Origin: a virus
Virus record (IMG/VR): IMGVR_UViG_3300042478_002844
Span: 1 to 60,251 of that record
DNA: 60,251 nucleotides
Direction: 5' to 3' (one strand)
Below the pieces are notes generated by a model. The model had not been told where the DNA came from, searched no databases, and worked only from the letters and a program-made list of their open reading frames with translations. Position 1 is the stretch's first letter, and the number at the start of each line of letters is the position of its first letter. This document shows, one piece after another, positions 19,979-28,559 of this stretch. The translations under genes were made by a program, and so were the position numbers.

Positions 19979-20296
19979 TTATCCCTTTCTTGTGTCTAGT
20001 GTGTTTAGAAAATCAATTAAGTAAAATGATATTCCTGCTGCAGCAAATCCACTAATCGGCCATGTAAACGACTTAGAAATAGTAAAGTATAGAATGAGTT
20101 CACATATTAACGCTGTCCAAAAAGACATGCACACAGTGCACTCAAATACTTTAGACCAAGACTCTCCAAGTAAGAATCTCACTAGTCCCTGAGCGATTGT
20201 TTTTATTTTTTTAATTGGAAAGTCATCGCCCTTTTCTACAATAAGAGTAGCCATTCCAATACCACCAATGGTGGAAAGAGTAAAATGTTCTATCAT
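19979..20296 (-). CDS. Small membrane protein, DUF1360-like
   Basis: This 105-residue protein has hydrophobic segments near residues 5-20, 55-72 and 78-95. The pattern 'VFECTVCMSFWTALI', a C-x-x-C in front of a membrane helix, is typical of the DUF1360-like phage and bacterial membrane proteins. Function is unknown. It lies just upstream of the sigma factor gene in the same leftward unit. Confidence 0.65.
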   Translation of the reverse strand: MIEHFTLSTIGGIGMATLIVEKGDDFPIKKIKTIAQGLVRFLLGESWSKVFECTVCMSFWTALICELILYFTISKSFTWPISGFAAAGISFYLIDFLNTLDTRKG

Positions 20297-20298
20297 AC

Positions 20299-20556
20299 TT
20301 AATATATATCCAGCAAGTATCTGTAACTGTCCAAATAGTTCACAATAGGGTCAAAACCTTTAATTGTTTTTAAGTTTACTATTTGTAAATAAATAAGTTC
20401 TTCATCTAGAATGAACTCATGACGTATTTTTAACGTATAGAGTTTTTGACTAATACCGTAGCCGTTTGAATCAAGGCCACCGTAAAAAATAACTTCCCTT
20501 TTTTGTTTTATGCTTGGGAAGATTGTTTCGAAAATTTTGATACGACCTTGTCCCAT
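20299..20556 (-). CDS. Unknown small protein, 85 aa
   Basis: This protein of 85 residues probably has a beta-rich fold ('EVIFYGGLDSNGYGISQKLY'). Its ATG at 20556 lies inside the 3' end of the upstream gene (49-base overlap, other frame). That is long for this genome, but no better start is visible. I see no recognised motif. Confidence 0.55.
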   Translation of the reverse strand: MGQGRIKIFETIFPSIKQKREVIFYGGLDSNGYGISQKLYTLKIRHEFILDEELIYLQIVNLKTIKGFDPIVNYLDSYRYLLDIY

Positions 20557-20843
20557 TTAGACCCTTTACGGTTTGTCTTGGAAACAGTGCTTAAGCACAT
20601 CTTGATCGTTTCTTTTTCAACACTTAAGAACATGGCTATTAGAGAAATAAAATATCCACGATTTTCTTTTTTAAGCAACTTTCCGTCTTGGTCGATATTC
20701 CAGGCCTGTATCTCGTCCCATATTCTTGCAGCATCTCCAGATATAGACTTTTTGGGATTAAGCCACGCAGCGTTGATTTGATCAACTATTTTTTCTGCAT
20801 CTTGCAAAAGGTCCATTTTGTTATCTGGGTTTGAATTAAACAT
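20508..20843 (-). CDS. Unknown protein, about 111 aa
   Basis: I chose ATG at 20843 because GGAGG lies 5 bases before it; a GTG four codons upstream is poorer. The protein is helical: 'LLQDAEKIVDQINAAWLNPK' leads into 'ARIWDEIQAWNID', and a basic tail, 'KWDKVVSKFSKQSSQA', ends it. No family was recognised. It lies between thyX and the small membrane protein in the leftward block. Confidence 0.65.
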   Translation of the reverse strand: MFNSNPDNKMDLLQDAEKIVDQINAAWLNPKKSISGDAARIWDEIQAWNIDQDGKLLKKENRGYFISLIAMFLSVEKETIKMCLSTVSKTNRKGSKWDKVVSKFSKQSSQA

Positions 20844-20884
20844 AATTACCTCCACAGTATATTATGCTTAATTGATAAAAAATC

Positions 20885-21730
20885 CTACTCTTTACTAAAA
20901 ACATGGATTTTTTCAGTAAAACTATCTTTTCTTCTTTTGCTCCAAGATTCTGGAAAAACAGGTTCACAACCTATCGATAGCATGTCTTTCAATACTTCTA
21001 TTTCTTCGTTTGTAAATTTGATAGAGTCTAGCTGCGAAGACTTCCAAATACTCATAATGTTTGGAGCAATTTCATTTATAATTTCAAATATAGCATCTGC
21101 AAAAACTCTTATTTCATACTGAGCGTGATGGTCCATTCGGAGTCTTAAAAATTTAAGTAAATTATGCAAATTCATAACCCAATACATTTCAGTATAAACA
21201 TTAACTGGAATTACCATTCTTGCAAGCTCTCTAGAAAGACCTTGTGATAAAAGCTCTTTATAAAGCTTATAGCTTTTCTCAGAATGATCTAATATCTGAT
21301 GAGATATTTGGTCTGCATTTGGAACAACTTCTTCTGAAGAGCTTTGCTTATTTGTAGCACTTTGAGTTGTTAGACGAGAAGGCTCCGGTATGTAAAAAAC
21401 GTCTTCCATCACTGAATATCTTGCAGAGTATTCATTAACGCTGGCTGTTCTGTGCCTTATCCATTGTCTAGCGACAAAAATAGGCATTTTAATATGAAAT
21501 TTAAGGGTTACTCCTTCAAATGGACTAGTATGATCATTTTCTAATAAGTATTTTACTAATCCAATATCTTCTCTAAATGATTTTGTTCCACTCCCGTAAC
21601 TTACTCTTGCCATTTGAACAATAGCGGTTTCAAATGAATTTTCTTCATTTGTTAATGGCATAGTATCAACAAGACGAACCAAGCCATGATCTAAAACTTT
21701 TCTTTCATACTTATTAGTCGATGAATCCAT
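20885..21730 (-). CDS. thyX: Flavin-dependent thymidylate synthase
   Basis: ThyX makes dTMP from dUMP using FAD, NADPH and methylene-tetrahydrofolate, without producing dihydrofolate. The signature R-H-R-x-x-S-x-N-E-x-S-x-R-Y is complete: 'RHRTASVNEYSARYS' at residues 92-106. 'MARVSYG' near 40 and 'LLENDHTSPFEG' near 64 are also typical. The length (281) is normal for phage ThyX. It heads the leftward operon that also carries nrdJ and dut, giving a complete route from ribonucleotides to dTMP. Confidence 0.97.
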   Translation of the reverse strand: MDSSTNKYERKVLDHGLVRLVDTMPLTNEENSFETAIVQMARVSYGSGTKSFREDIGLVKYLLENDHTSPFEGVTLKFHIKMPIFVARQWIRHRTASVNEYSARYSVMEDVFYIPEPSRLTTQSATNKQSSSEEVVPNADQISHQILDHSEKSYKLYKELLSQGLSRELARMVIPVNVYTEMYWVMNLHNLLKFLRLRMDHHAQYEIRVFADAIFEIINEIAPNIMSIWKSSQLDSIKFTNEEIEVLKDMLSIGCEPVFPESWSKRRKDSFTEKIHVFSKE

Positions 21731-21775
21731 AACGCCTCCAAAAGGTTACATAGTACGTATTGGGTAAATATCCAT

Positions 21776-22213
21776 ATGGAACCTAAAAATGATATTAAAA
21801 CAAAACAAATTGTCAGGGATGCTCTTGGGAGAGTTATCTCTAGAGACCAGGACAGAGTTTATTTCGTCTCTTTTGATGGGGATGCCAACAACGTTAGTAA
21901 GTTTTTTAAGAATGCAGAAGATCAAATTAAAAAAACTGGCTTTATTAAACTATACAAAGAAAATCCACGGTCTAAAAATATAGTTAAAGTTCGTATAAAA
22001 CCGCAGGCAAAAATAGCTTGCATATCAATACCAAAGCATTTTTCTTTACTAAAACAAGTTCTTACATCTAATCCTGATGATAATTTAGTAAATCATGAGT
22101 GGAAGACAATTTTGTATTTGGGTTTTTCTGGCGTATTTAATCCGTCTGAAAATTTTATTAGAATCAACGACCTTAATAATATATCCTTTGTTGGTGCAGA
22201 ATTAAACGTATGA
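21776..22213 (+). CDS. Unknown protein, 145 aa
   Basis: This protein of 145 residues has no recognised motif. It is basic and has beta-rich segments ('KNIVKVRIKPQAKIACISI'). It heads a rightward unit that diverges from thyX, and its stop overlaps the start of the next gene (ATGA). The neighbours are fibre- or baseplate-like, so it may be a small structural or adaptor protein. Confidence 0.65.
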   Translation: MEPKNDIKTKQIVRDALGRVISRDQDRVYFVSFDGDANNVSKFFKNAEDQIKKTGFIKLYKENPRSKNIVKVRIKPQAKIACISIPKHFSLLKQVLTSNPDDNLVNHEWKTILYLGFSGVFNPSENFIRINDLNNISFVGAELNV

Positions 22214-23475
22214 GTGGACTTTTAGGAAAAACTCCATCTGAGTCTTACGGTGATCTTCTCGTTGTAGGCGATACGTACAAGGGTTTGTCTGAGAAAATGG
22301 AGTTTATCACAGACGGCCTAGGCAACAATACTCCAATTGCTTGTTCTAAGCACAGTATAGACATCAATTGTGGCGGAGGGGTGGTAACATCATACAGATT
22401 TAATTCCATGTGCTATAAGTTTGATCTTATTCGTAGTTCATGGACAGATTATCACACAGTATATGTTGGACAACCTCCAGAAGTTGTTTTAATGACCTAT
22501 TATTCAGATCCTTATGTTTCAGAATCTTATAATGTTTCAGTTAGCTTACTTGCACCTATGGCTTCTGAAATGGTTAACTCTTTACCCGTATATGCTGAGA
22601 CAAGAATTTTATACACAAATGGTGGCGTAGACGCAAGTGTTGTTTTTTCATCCCCAAATGGTTATCCCATTTATGGTCTTACTTCTTATAGTAAGCCTAC
22701 CGGCTCAAGCGTGGATATACTAAAAATACAATTTTACAGTAATAATTTTGGATCAGACGGTGCTTTTTTTATATCATTAGAAAGTGAAGACTTTTTTAAA
22801 TCTGGCGGAGAAAGTCCTTTAACAAGACCAAAAGAACTTTGCATAAATTCTGTTAATCTTTACGAAGATTACGTGAGAACTGGGAAAGTAGAAAAAACTG
22901 CTGTTCCTCTTGCTAAGTCTGCTCCAGGTGGATCATACAGAGACTTACTCTACCTAAACAATAGTGGTAATGGAATACCAGAAAATACAAGTCCTATTCG
23001 AGATGGTGCTGGGAATATATCTTTAATTAGTCTTTCGGAAAGTGTTGTAGAAATTGACACTTCTGGAGGAACAATTAAAGACCCCATAATCGGTTCTTCT
23101 GCAATCTCTACTTTTGAGTTAAATATAAACGATTCCATAAGTACATATACTGTCTCAGAAAACATAAAAGATCATATTGTTTTAAAATATGATTCCTCAA
23201 CTTCTGACATAAAAGATTTTTACATTCATATTGATGTATCTAATGTTCCATATATTAATCCGTCAAATTCTTCCGAATCAAATATGTTCAAGTGTACATT
23301 AAGTGCCATATATGACACTTTCACAAACTTCAATATACATGTAAAGTTTTTCAATTCTAATAATGAATCTGAATATTTTACTACAATAATACCTGCAGGT
23401 TCTTCTTATTTTATGACAGTAAAAAAATATATTGTTATTTTTTCTTCCACTATAGAAGAAGTAATTTCTTATTAA
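22210..23475 (+). CDS. Phage structural protein with two fibre-type modules
   Basis: This protein is 421 residues. Two copies of a module of the form '[ST]Y.DLL......G........I.DG.GN....L..S....I[ND]' are visible: 'ESYGDLLVVGDTYKGL' through 'CSKHSIDIN' near residues 9-52, and 'SYRDLLYLNNSGNGI' through 'SESVVEID' near 235-280. This pattern is frequent in phage tail-fibre and virion decoration proteins, where it joins subunits. Beta-rich domains follow each copy. It is translationally coupled to the gene before and is followed 4 bases later by a related gene. Confidence 0.7.
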   Translation: MSGLLGKTPSESYGDLLVVGDTYKGLSEKMEFITDGLGNNTPIACSKHSIDINCGGGVVTSYRFNSMCYKFDLIRSSWTDYHTVYVGQPPEVVLMTYYSDPYVSESYNVSVSLLAPMASEMVNSLPVYAETRILYTNGGVDASVVFSSPNGYPIYGLTSYSKPTGSSVDILKIQFYSNNFGSDGAFFISLESEDFFKSGGESPLTRPKELCINSVNLYEDYVRTGKVEKTAVPLAKSAPGGSYRDLLYLNNSGNGIPENTSPIRDGAGNISLISLSESVVEIDTSGGTIKDPIIGSSAISTFELNINDSISTYTVSENIKDHIVLKYDSSTSDIKDFYIHIDVSNVPYINPSNSSESNMFKCTLSAIYDTFTNFNIHVKFFNSNNESEYFTTIIPAGSSYFMTVKKYIVIFSSTIEEVISY

Positions 23476-23479
23476 AAAT

Positions 23480-24478
23480 ATGCCTAATTTAACAAACAAA
23501 AAAATGTCAGAGATACATAAAACCGTGCTAAATATAGCAGGTTCGAATAATGGCATTACATCTCAAGTCAATCACATTTGCGATGGAGCTGGCTACAATA
23601 CTGGACTTTCAATATCTAATGAAAAAGTAAACATCAATTCAAGAAGAGGTTTTATAAATAATTTTATACATAATGGATGCTCTTCATCTTCAATCAAAAA
23701 AGATTTATCTTTTCCAAACAGCATAAGCAGCAGTCTTATCAATCCAGCAGACTGGCAGTTTACAATTGACTTAGATTACTACAGTGGTGGAAGAGTGCAT
23801 TTAATAAGAGATAATTACACTTTTAAAATAGCCGTAAACAGTAGTTACTTTAATCAAAATCTAGATGGCACCCCGAAGCTTGTTGGATACTGGCTAAGAA
23901 GGTATGGCGGAGTTAAATATTATATGGTTAACGGAAGCACAGTTAGCCCTACTACAAATTTTGACAATACTCTTTATTCTTTATCTCCCGATCCAAATAC
24001 TGTTTCAGATACTGGTCGTTTAGTGTTCAATAGTGGACTAATTACTACGAAACAAAATACATTTGAAGGTATGAGGCACCCATGGTCTTCTTTAGCTTTT
24101 ACTCTTATTCTTTCATGCGATGAAGGGCTTGATATAGTTGTAGACAATACAATAAGAAAAATTAGAGAGTTTGAAGGTTCAAACAGTGGTTATTCATCTG
24201 TTGCTTCTATTATGCCTACAGATATTAGCAACTACCTAATGTATCTGACGAACTTTGATCGTTTTGTGGTAACTAGTACCCCAACAGTATATGAGTTTAA
24301 GACATTTAATCCAATATTGTATGGTATAGGAGGAGAAGGTGGGTATCCAGGACATCCACTTAATGATACGGGCGATCCATGTGTTTTTTGTGGAAAAGAA
24401 ATACTTCCAAATGTAGATTTAAGACTTTTAAATCTTATTCAGTTTCCTTACTTTTTTGTCACTAAACTTACTTCTTAA
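23480..24478 (+). CDS. Phage structural protein with one fibre-type module
   Basis: This 332-residue protein carries one copy of the module seen twice in the previous gene ('MSEIHKTVLNIAGSNNGI' through 'ICDGAGYNTGL', 'SNEKVNIN', residues ~9-50). The rest is beta-rich. Near the C-terminus are 'GIGGEGGYPGHPL' and 'PCVFCGKEILP', the latter a C-x-x-C that may bind metal. It is probably a fibre or decoration protein and a paralogue of 22210-23475 at its start. Its last 11 bases overlap the convergent gene. Confidence 0.65.
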   Translation: MPNLTNKKMSEIHKTVLNIAGSNNGITSQVNHICDGAGYNTGLSISNEKVNINSRRGFINNFIHNGCSSSSIKKDLSFPNSISSSLINPADWQFTIDLDYYSGGRVHLIRDNYTFKIAVNSSYFNQNLDGTPKLVGYWLRRYGGVKYYMVNGSTVSPTTNFDNTLYSLSPDPNTVSDTGRLVFNSGLITTKQNTFEGMRHPWSSLAFTLILSCDEGLDIVVDNTIRKIREFEGSNSGYSSVASIMPTDISNYLMYLTNFDRFVVTSTPTVYEFKTFNPILYGIGGEGGYPGHPLNDTGDPCVFCGKEILPNVDLRLLNLIQFPYFFVTKLTS

Positions 24479-24761
24479 AGTTTGACAAAAAAGAAGCTAT
24501 CTTTTTACATTCAGACTCTTTAATTCCTAATATGTCTACAAGTTTTCCAGACATATAGTTTTGCCTGTCTTTAGATTTATAGTTTTCAGAAACAAGTTTC
24601 ATTACTTCTTTTGTTTGATCATTTGACATGGAAACTTCAAATGATTCAAAAATTGCTTTCTTCAAAGATGCAGATTTTGTCATTCTTGCCTGTCCAATAC
24701 TGTCTGCAATATTTTGCAGTGATCTCAAGTACCAGTTTTGTGCTTCATCTTCATTTGACAT
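24468..24761 (-). CDS. Unknown small protein, 97 aa
   Basis: This helical, basic protein has 'EDEAQNWYLRSLQNIADSI' near the start, an internal N-W-Y string that may be a diverged tag A, and 'KKIASFLSNF' at the end. It ends the leftward operon that starts near 30446 and overlaps the SOD gene by 11 bases. Function is unknown. Confidence 0.6.
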   Translation of the reverse strand: MSNEDEAQNWYLRSLQNIADSIGQARMTKSASLKKAIFESFEVSMSNDQTKEVMKLVSENYKSKDRQNYMSGKLVDILGIKESECKKIASFLSNFKK

Positions 24762-25383
24762 ATTCTGCCTCCAGGATTACGTTATCTAAGTCTCTCCAAT
24801 TTATCTTTTCCCAAATTTTATCTATATAATCCTTTTTTCTATTTCTAAAATCAACATAATAACTATGCTCCCATAAATCTAAACCCATTAGCACTTTGCA
24901 TGGCTCATAGTTTAATGGAGTATCCTGGTTGGTTGTATTTTTGATTTTTAATCCATGCTTGTTTATTATTAGCCAGCACCATCCTGATCCAAAATAATTT
25001 TGAGATGACTCTTTAAACTTGCCCTCAAAATTTTTAAAATCTCCAAAATCTCTAGCTATAAGTTTACTGAGCAATTTTCCTGGCTTTGTTGGACCCTCAT
25101 TGAATAAATTAAAATACACTATGTGATTATAATGTCCACCTCCAAAGTTTTTAACTTTTTGAGCCAAGTCTTCATCAATTTCATCAAGCGTCTTTTTGCT
25201 TATTAGTTCATCTAAAGACAATTCTGTTAAAAAGTCATTTCCACTAATTGTTTCATTTAATTTTTCCACATACGACTTATGATGCTTGTTGTGATGCAAT
25301 TTCATTGTTTCTTGAGATATGGCTGGCTCAAGAAAATCATAATCATATTTTAGTTTTGGTAAACTAAACGGATACTTTTCCAT
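24751..25383 (-). CDS. Superoxide dismutase, Fe/Mn family
   Basis: This enzyme converts superoxide to oxygen and hydrogen peroxide. It is 210 residues, the normal length, with no signal peptide, so it is cytoplasmic. The metal ligands can be placed at H30 (in 'KLHHNKHHKSYV'), H87 (in 'GGGHYNH'), D169 and H173 (in 'LDLWEHSYY', the family signature). 'GSGWCWL' and 'NRKKDYIDKIW' are also typical. 'TNQDTPL' and the GG before H-Y-N-H favour the Mn-type or cambialistic group over Fe-type. Superoxide dismutase is uncommon in phages. It lies inside an operon of unknown proteins and overlaps the gene that follows. Confidence 0.92.
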   Translation of the reverse strand: MEKYPFSLPKLKYDYDFLEPAISQETMKLHHNKHHKSYVEKLNETISGNDFLTELSLDELISKKTLDEIDEDLAQKVKNFGGGHYNHIVYFNLFNEGPTKPGKLLSKLIARDFGDFKNFEGKFKESSQNYFGSGWCWLIINKHGLKIKNTTNQDTPLNYEPCKVLMGLDLWEHSYYVDFRNRKKDYIDKIWEKINWRDLDNVILEAEYVK

Positions 25384-25385
25384 AA

Positions 25386-25841
25386 TTATAGACCTGGTGG
25401 AGGGCCTGAAGGGGCTCCACCTACAGGCTGACCTGGAGGCTTAGATCCTAGATTAATTCCCATCACAGCTCTAATAAAAGGGGGATCTTGATCTGGAGCG
25501 TCTGGATCAACAGTCTCTGCAATATCTAATTGGCCGGGACTTAATATAGACCCATTTGCCATAATAGCCATAATAGCAGATGTTTCAATATCATGACCAG
25601 AATCTATTGCATTTTTAAAGTGCTTATTTAATTTTTTAAGCAACTTCTTATCATCTTTTTTAATATCATTTATATTTTCAGCATCTACTCCAGATACTGT
25701 GCCGACTCTTTGCTCAGATGGTCCAGCTGGTCCAGCACCTCCTGGTGGAGGCGGAAGACCTCCTGCTGGTGGCGGTGGTGGTGGCGGTGGGGGCGGCGGT
25801 GGAGCTCCCTTTGCTTGAGATATCTTGTACCAGTTATTCAT
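25386..25841 (-). CDS. Tag-A protein with polyproline tract
   Basis: This 151-residue protein opens with 'MNNWYKISQAKGAP', a version of tag A, and goes straight into a run of about a dozen prolines and a Pro/Gly-rich linker. Residues ~55-110 are helical and charged ('DDKKLLKKLNKHFKNAID'), followed by another Pro/Gly-rich tail. Long proline runs stall ribosomes and depend on EF-P, so translation may be slowed. The gene overlaps its upstream neighbour by ATGA. Function is unknown. Confidence 0.75.
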   Translation of the reverse strand: MNNWYKISQAKGAPPPPPPPPPPPPAGGLPPPPGGAGPAGPSEQRVGTVSGVDAENINDIKKDDKKLLKKLNKHFKNAIDSGHDIETSAIMAIMANGSILSPGQLDIAETVDPDAPDQDPPFIRAVMGINLGSKPPGQPVGGAPSGPPPGL

Positions 25842-27322
25842 GTTGCCTCTTTATATGATTTTACAAATACCATCTCTATATATTTAATCATTACTGCAAT
25901 ATACCTTGCAGTAAAAAAGTCAATAGCTGCGTCTCCAAATATAGAGTGAACTATATTTTTATTAAGTTTATTATCTTTTGTAATTATGCTTTGCTTATAT
26001 GAATTTATCAATGTCATGCACGAAGACAGGGCATCTTTTAGCTCGCTAATATCGTTTTTTGTAAAGTTTGTTACAGAAAGTCTTTTAGTCTCTCTTCTTA
26101 ATTGAAGAACTCCTAATATGTTTTTAACAGCTTCTAGCATTTTTTCCATAGCATTTAATTTAATACTATTTACATTTATTTCTATGGCATATTTTTCACT
26201 AATCCACATTCCCTCGTGCTGAAAACCCTTAGGATCTCCTGGAAGCAGATCCTTAAAGCTCTCTTCTGTGATAGGAGCAGTGATTGGCTTAAAAATAGGA
26301 TGTCTCTCTGTATCCGGTAAAGTTTGACGCTCATTCACGCTTTCAGACCTGTCTTTTGTGTAATCAGTACGTACCATTCGCTTTCTTTGAGCTTCTGCCT
26401 CTATTACCTGAACTATTTGAAGTGCAACACTGAGTATGTCTTTTACATTATGCCTTATTTTTCCAGATGGATCTGGCAGAATATCATTAAGAGCTCCAGA
26501 GTTTATATTTGTCTTAAACTCTTCCGGCTTGCCAATATATCTCATCACAAGAGCGTTAATCGCATCTTGCTCTGTCTTAATAAATTTTGAACCTTTTTTC
26601 TTTATTTCTTGATCAATAATAGAAGAAATGCTTTTAAAAACTTCAGGAGAGCCCTTGCTTACTATTGACTCGCTTTGATTTTTGTAGTATGATACAATTC
26701 CTTTTAAACGCTCTATTCTTGCTTCTAGTATATCTTCGCACTTTTTCAGCATAGGTATTGCTGGCATAAGGTTTGATACATCTCCTCTTTCATAGTTTGC
26801 TAGCCTTTCGTTTCTTGCCCAAGAATCTGTATCTCTAAGCAAAAATTGAGTTTCTCTATTTAGCTTCGTTAATATCTGCAAATTTTTAGATTTTAATCCA
26901 GAAAGTCCTTCGCTTATAGACTTTATAGCTTCTGGAGATCTAGCATAAACTAATTGCCCATTTTCCAAATTAATGTAATCATATCCAATGTGAATCCCGC
27001 CATCTTTATGTTGACGTATAATTAATATTGGTATATTTTTACCCGCCTCATCAATTATATTAATTGTATTATTTTTTGCTTTGGAAGATTTAAGCAACCA
27101 ATAATATGGCACTTGATTAAATGTAAAGCCTGGGAATTTTAATTTTGCGTCTTCTACTATTTTTGCCAAAGCATTTTTCATCTCATCACTTGCATTCATT
27201 TGCTCTAAAGACTTATACATCATAACAGTAGCATAACTCTTACTGTCTCCTTTAAGTAATGGAGTAAGCAAGTTAGGATCTTGACTTCTTAAAAATTCTT
27301 CAGATATGCTCTTCTTTAACAT
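25838..27322 (-). CDS. Unknown protein, 494 aa
   Basis: I do not recognise this protein. It is hydrophilic and mostly helical. A small beta-rich part at ~85-135 has 'IPILIIRQHKDGGIHIGYDY'. A helical stretch with 'DILEARIERLKGIVSYYKNQ' lies near 205-225, and 'HPIFKPITAPITEESFKDLL' near 345. There is no membrane segment or catalytic pattern. Its stop overlaps the next start (ATGA), and it lies 3 bases after the preceding gene, so all are translated from one message. Confidence 0.7.
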   Translation of the reverse strand: MLKKSISEEFLRSQDPNLLTPLLKGDSKSYATVMMYKSLEQMNASDEMKNALAKIVEDAKLKFPGFTFNQVPYYWLLKSSKAKNNTINIIDEAGKNIPILIIRQHKDGGIHIGYDYINLENGQLVYARSPEAIKSISEGLSGLKSKNLQILTKLNRETQFLLRDTDSWARNERLANYERGDVSNLMPAIPMLKKCEDILEARIERLKGIVSYYKNQSESIVSKGSPEVFKSISSIIDQEIKKKGSKFIKTEQDAINALVMRYIGKPEEFKTNINSGALNDILPDPSGKIRHNVKDILSVALQIVQVIEAEAQRKRMVRTDYTKDRSESVNERQTLPDTERHPIFKPITAPITEESFKDLLPGDPKGFQHEGMWISEKYAIEINVNSIKLNAMEKMLEAVKNILGVLQLRRETKRLSVTNFTKNDISELKDALSSCMTLINSYKQSIITKDNKLNKNIVHSIFGDAAIDFFTARYIAVMIKYIEMVFVKSYKEAT

Positions 27323-27325
27323 AAA

Positions 27326-28276
27326 TTATGTAAGCCTTAGACCTTCGGCAGGGTTAAATTGCATGTTCTGCATATTTTCTTTTACTCCGCTAATCATATT
27401 CAGTATAGATGCTGAGCATGAATTTAGTTCTAATGCTTCTCTGTAAAGCTGACATACATACATGGGATCATTGCTGAATTGCCCTGCTTTCATCTTTTGT
27501 TGTATTTCTGTCAATTTTGCCTTAAATTTATTAATGTCTTTTATCTCTCCATCTGGAGGACATGGTGGAGACTGTGTGTCGTTTGCGCAATACGCATTTA
27601 ATTGCGTAGCCTGCTGCTGAATTGATGCTATTATGGGTTTTAATATTTGATCTGATTGCTGCTGCACTTCTTGACTCATCTGTTGTAGTTGACCTTGAAG
27701 CTGCTGAGGATCCTGAGACGGCTGTTCGCCAGAACCACTCATCCACTCAATGACTGCAGGTGCTGCGCTTAATGCAAGAGGTATAGCATATGGCAATAAG
27801 GCGGCAATAGGAAGTGCGACCTTCATATTGGCTTGGTCATCTTTTGATTTAATCCATCCCTGAGACTTTCCTATTTTTACCCATTCTTGTTTAGTCATTT
27901 TTACTTTAGCATGCAACAGTTTTAATTCTGGAGCGATAAGCTCAATATTACTTACTCCAGTTTCTTGTGGAGTTTTAGGCATTTTTCTCCAACCAGATCT
28001 TGGCATCTTGTACAGATCAGCTCCTCTTCTGGACCTTACTGGTGGGTCAATAGTCGTAACTGGTCTAGGAATTATTTCTTCTCCTGTTGGCCCAGTGGTG
28101 AACCCCACAATATGTAATCTTTCTGTGAATCTTTCCATGTTCTCTGTAGGCATAATAATGAAGCCCATACGTCCTTTGCCTGCTTGAGCTTCCCATACTC
28201 CCACTGGAACTCCATTTCTTTCAGCCAACTCTCTTGCGTCTTCTAGAACCTCCACTGGGATATTGATATTAGACAT
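27326..28276 (-). CDS. Protein with internal tag B and hydrophobic segment
   Basis: This 316-residue protein is unusual because tag B lies in the middle ('KVKMTKQEWVKIGKSQGWI', residues ~124-142), not at the start. Before it is a small domain of ~120 residues ('GVWEAQAGKGRMGFIIMP'). After it comes a hydrophobic stretch ('ALPIAALLPYAIPLALSAAP', ~155-175), a Gln-rich coiled-coil region, and a tail with four Cys residues. It looks like a fusion of an extra domain to the standard tag-B layout (tag, hydrophobic segment, helix). A Met inside the tag could be an internal start, so two products are possible. Confidence 0.65.
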   Translation of the reverse strand: MSNINIPVEVLEDARELAERNGVPVGVWEAQAGKGRMGFIIMPTENMERFTERLHIVGFTTGPTGEEIIPRPVTTIDPPVRSRRGADLYKMPRSGWRKMPKTPQETGVSNIELIAPELKLLHAKVKMTKQEWVKIGKSQGWIKSKDDQANMKVALPIAALLPYAIPLALSAAPAVIEWMSGSGEQPSQDPQQLQGQLQQMSQEVQQQSDQILKPIIASIQQQATQLNAYCANDTQSPPCPPDGEIKDINKFKAKLTEIQQKMKAGQFSNDPMYVCQLYREALELNSCSASILNMISGVKENMQNMQFNPAEGLRLT

Positions 28277-28559
28277 GAACTTCTACCTTTCCATTTAAAA
28301 CACTAAATTTTTGATTACTATTCTTTACCTTAAACATACTATTGCTTACTACAAAAACATTTGGTCCTGCAGACTCTATTAACGAAGGCTGCTCCACGCT
28401 TCTTTGTATAAATTTATTTATTTCGTCTTGGGCTCTTTCTTCAGAACTCAAGTACATCTCATCAACATAATGCCAGCCATCTTCTTCTTTTTCAAAATGC
28501 ACAATAGATGGGTGTACGTTTGCCTGCTTTTTAAAAAAATTAGATTCAATTTTAATCAT
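28269..28559 (-). CDS. Unknown small protein, 96 aa
   Basis: This protein begins 'MIKIESNFFKKQANVHPSIV', a short aromatic and basic opening ending in K-K-Q-A-N that resembles other N-termini here. The rest is a small alpha/beta domain. It overlaps both neighbours (8 bases downstream, 4 bases upstream), so it is embedded in the leftward operon. No motif was recognised. Confidence 0.65.
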   Translation of the reverse strand: MIKIESNFFKKQANVHPSIVHFEKEEDGWHYVDEMYLSSEERAQDEINKFIQRSVEQPSLIESAGPNVFVVSNSMFKVKNSNQKFSVLNGKVEVHV

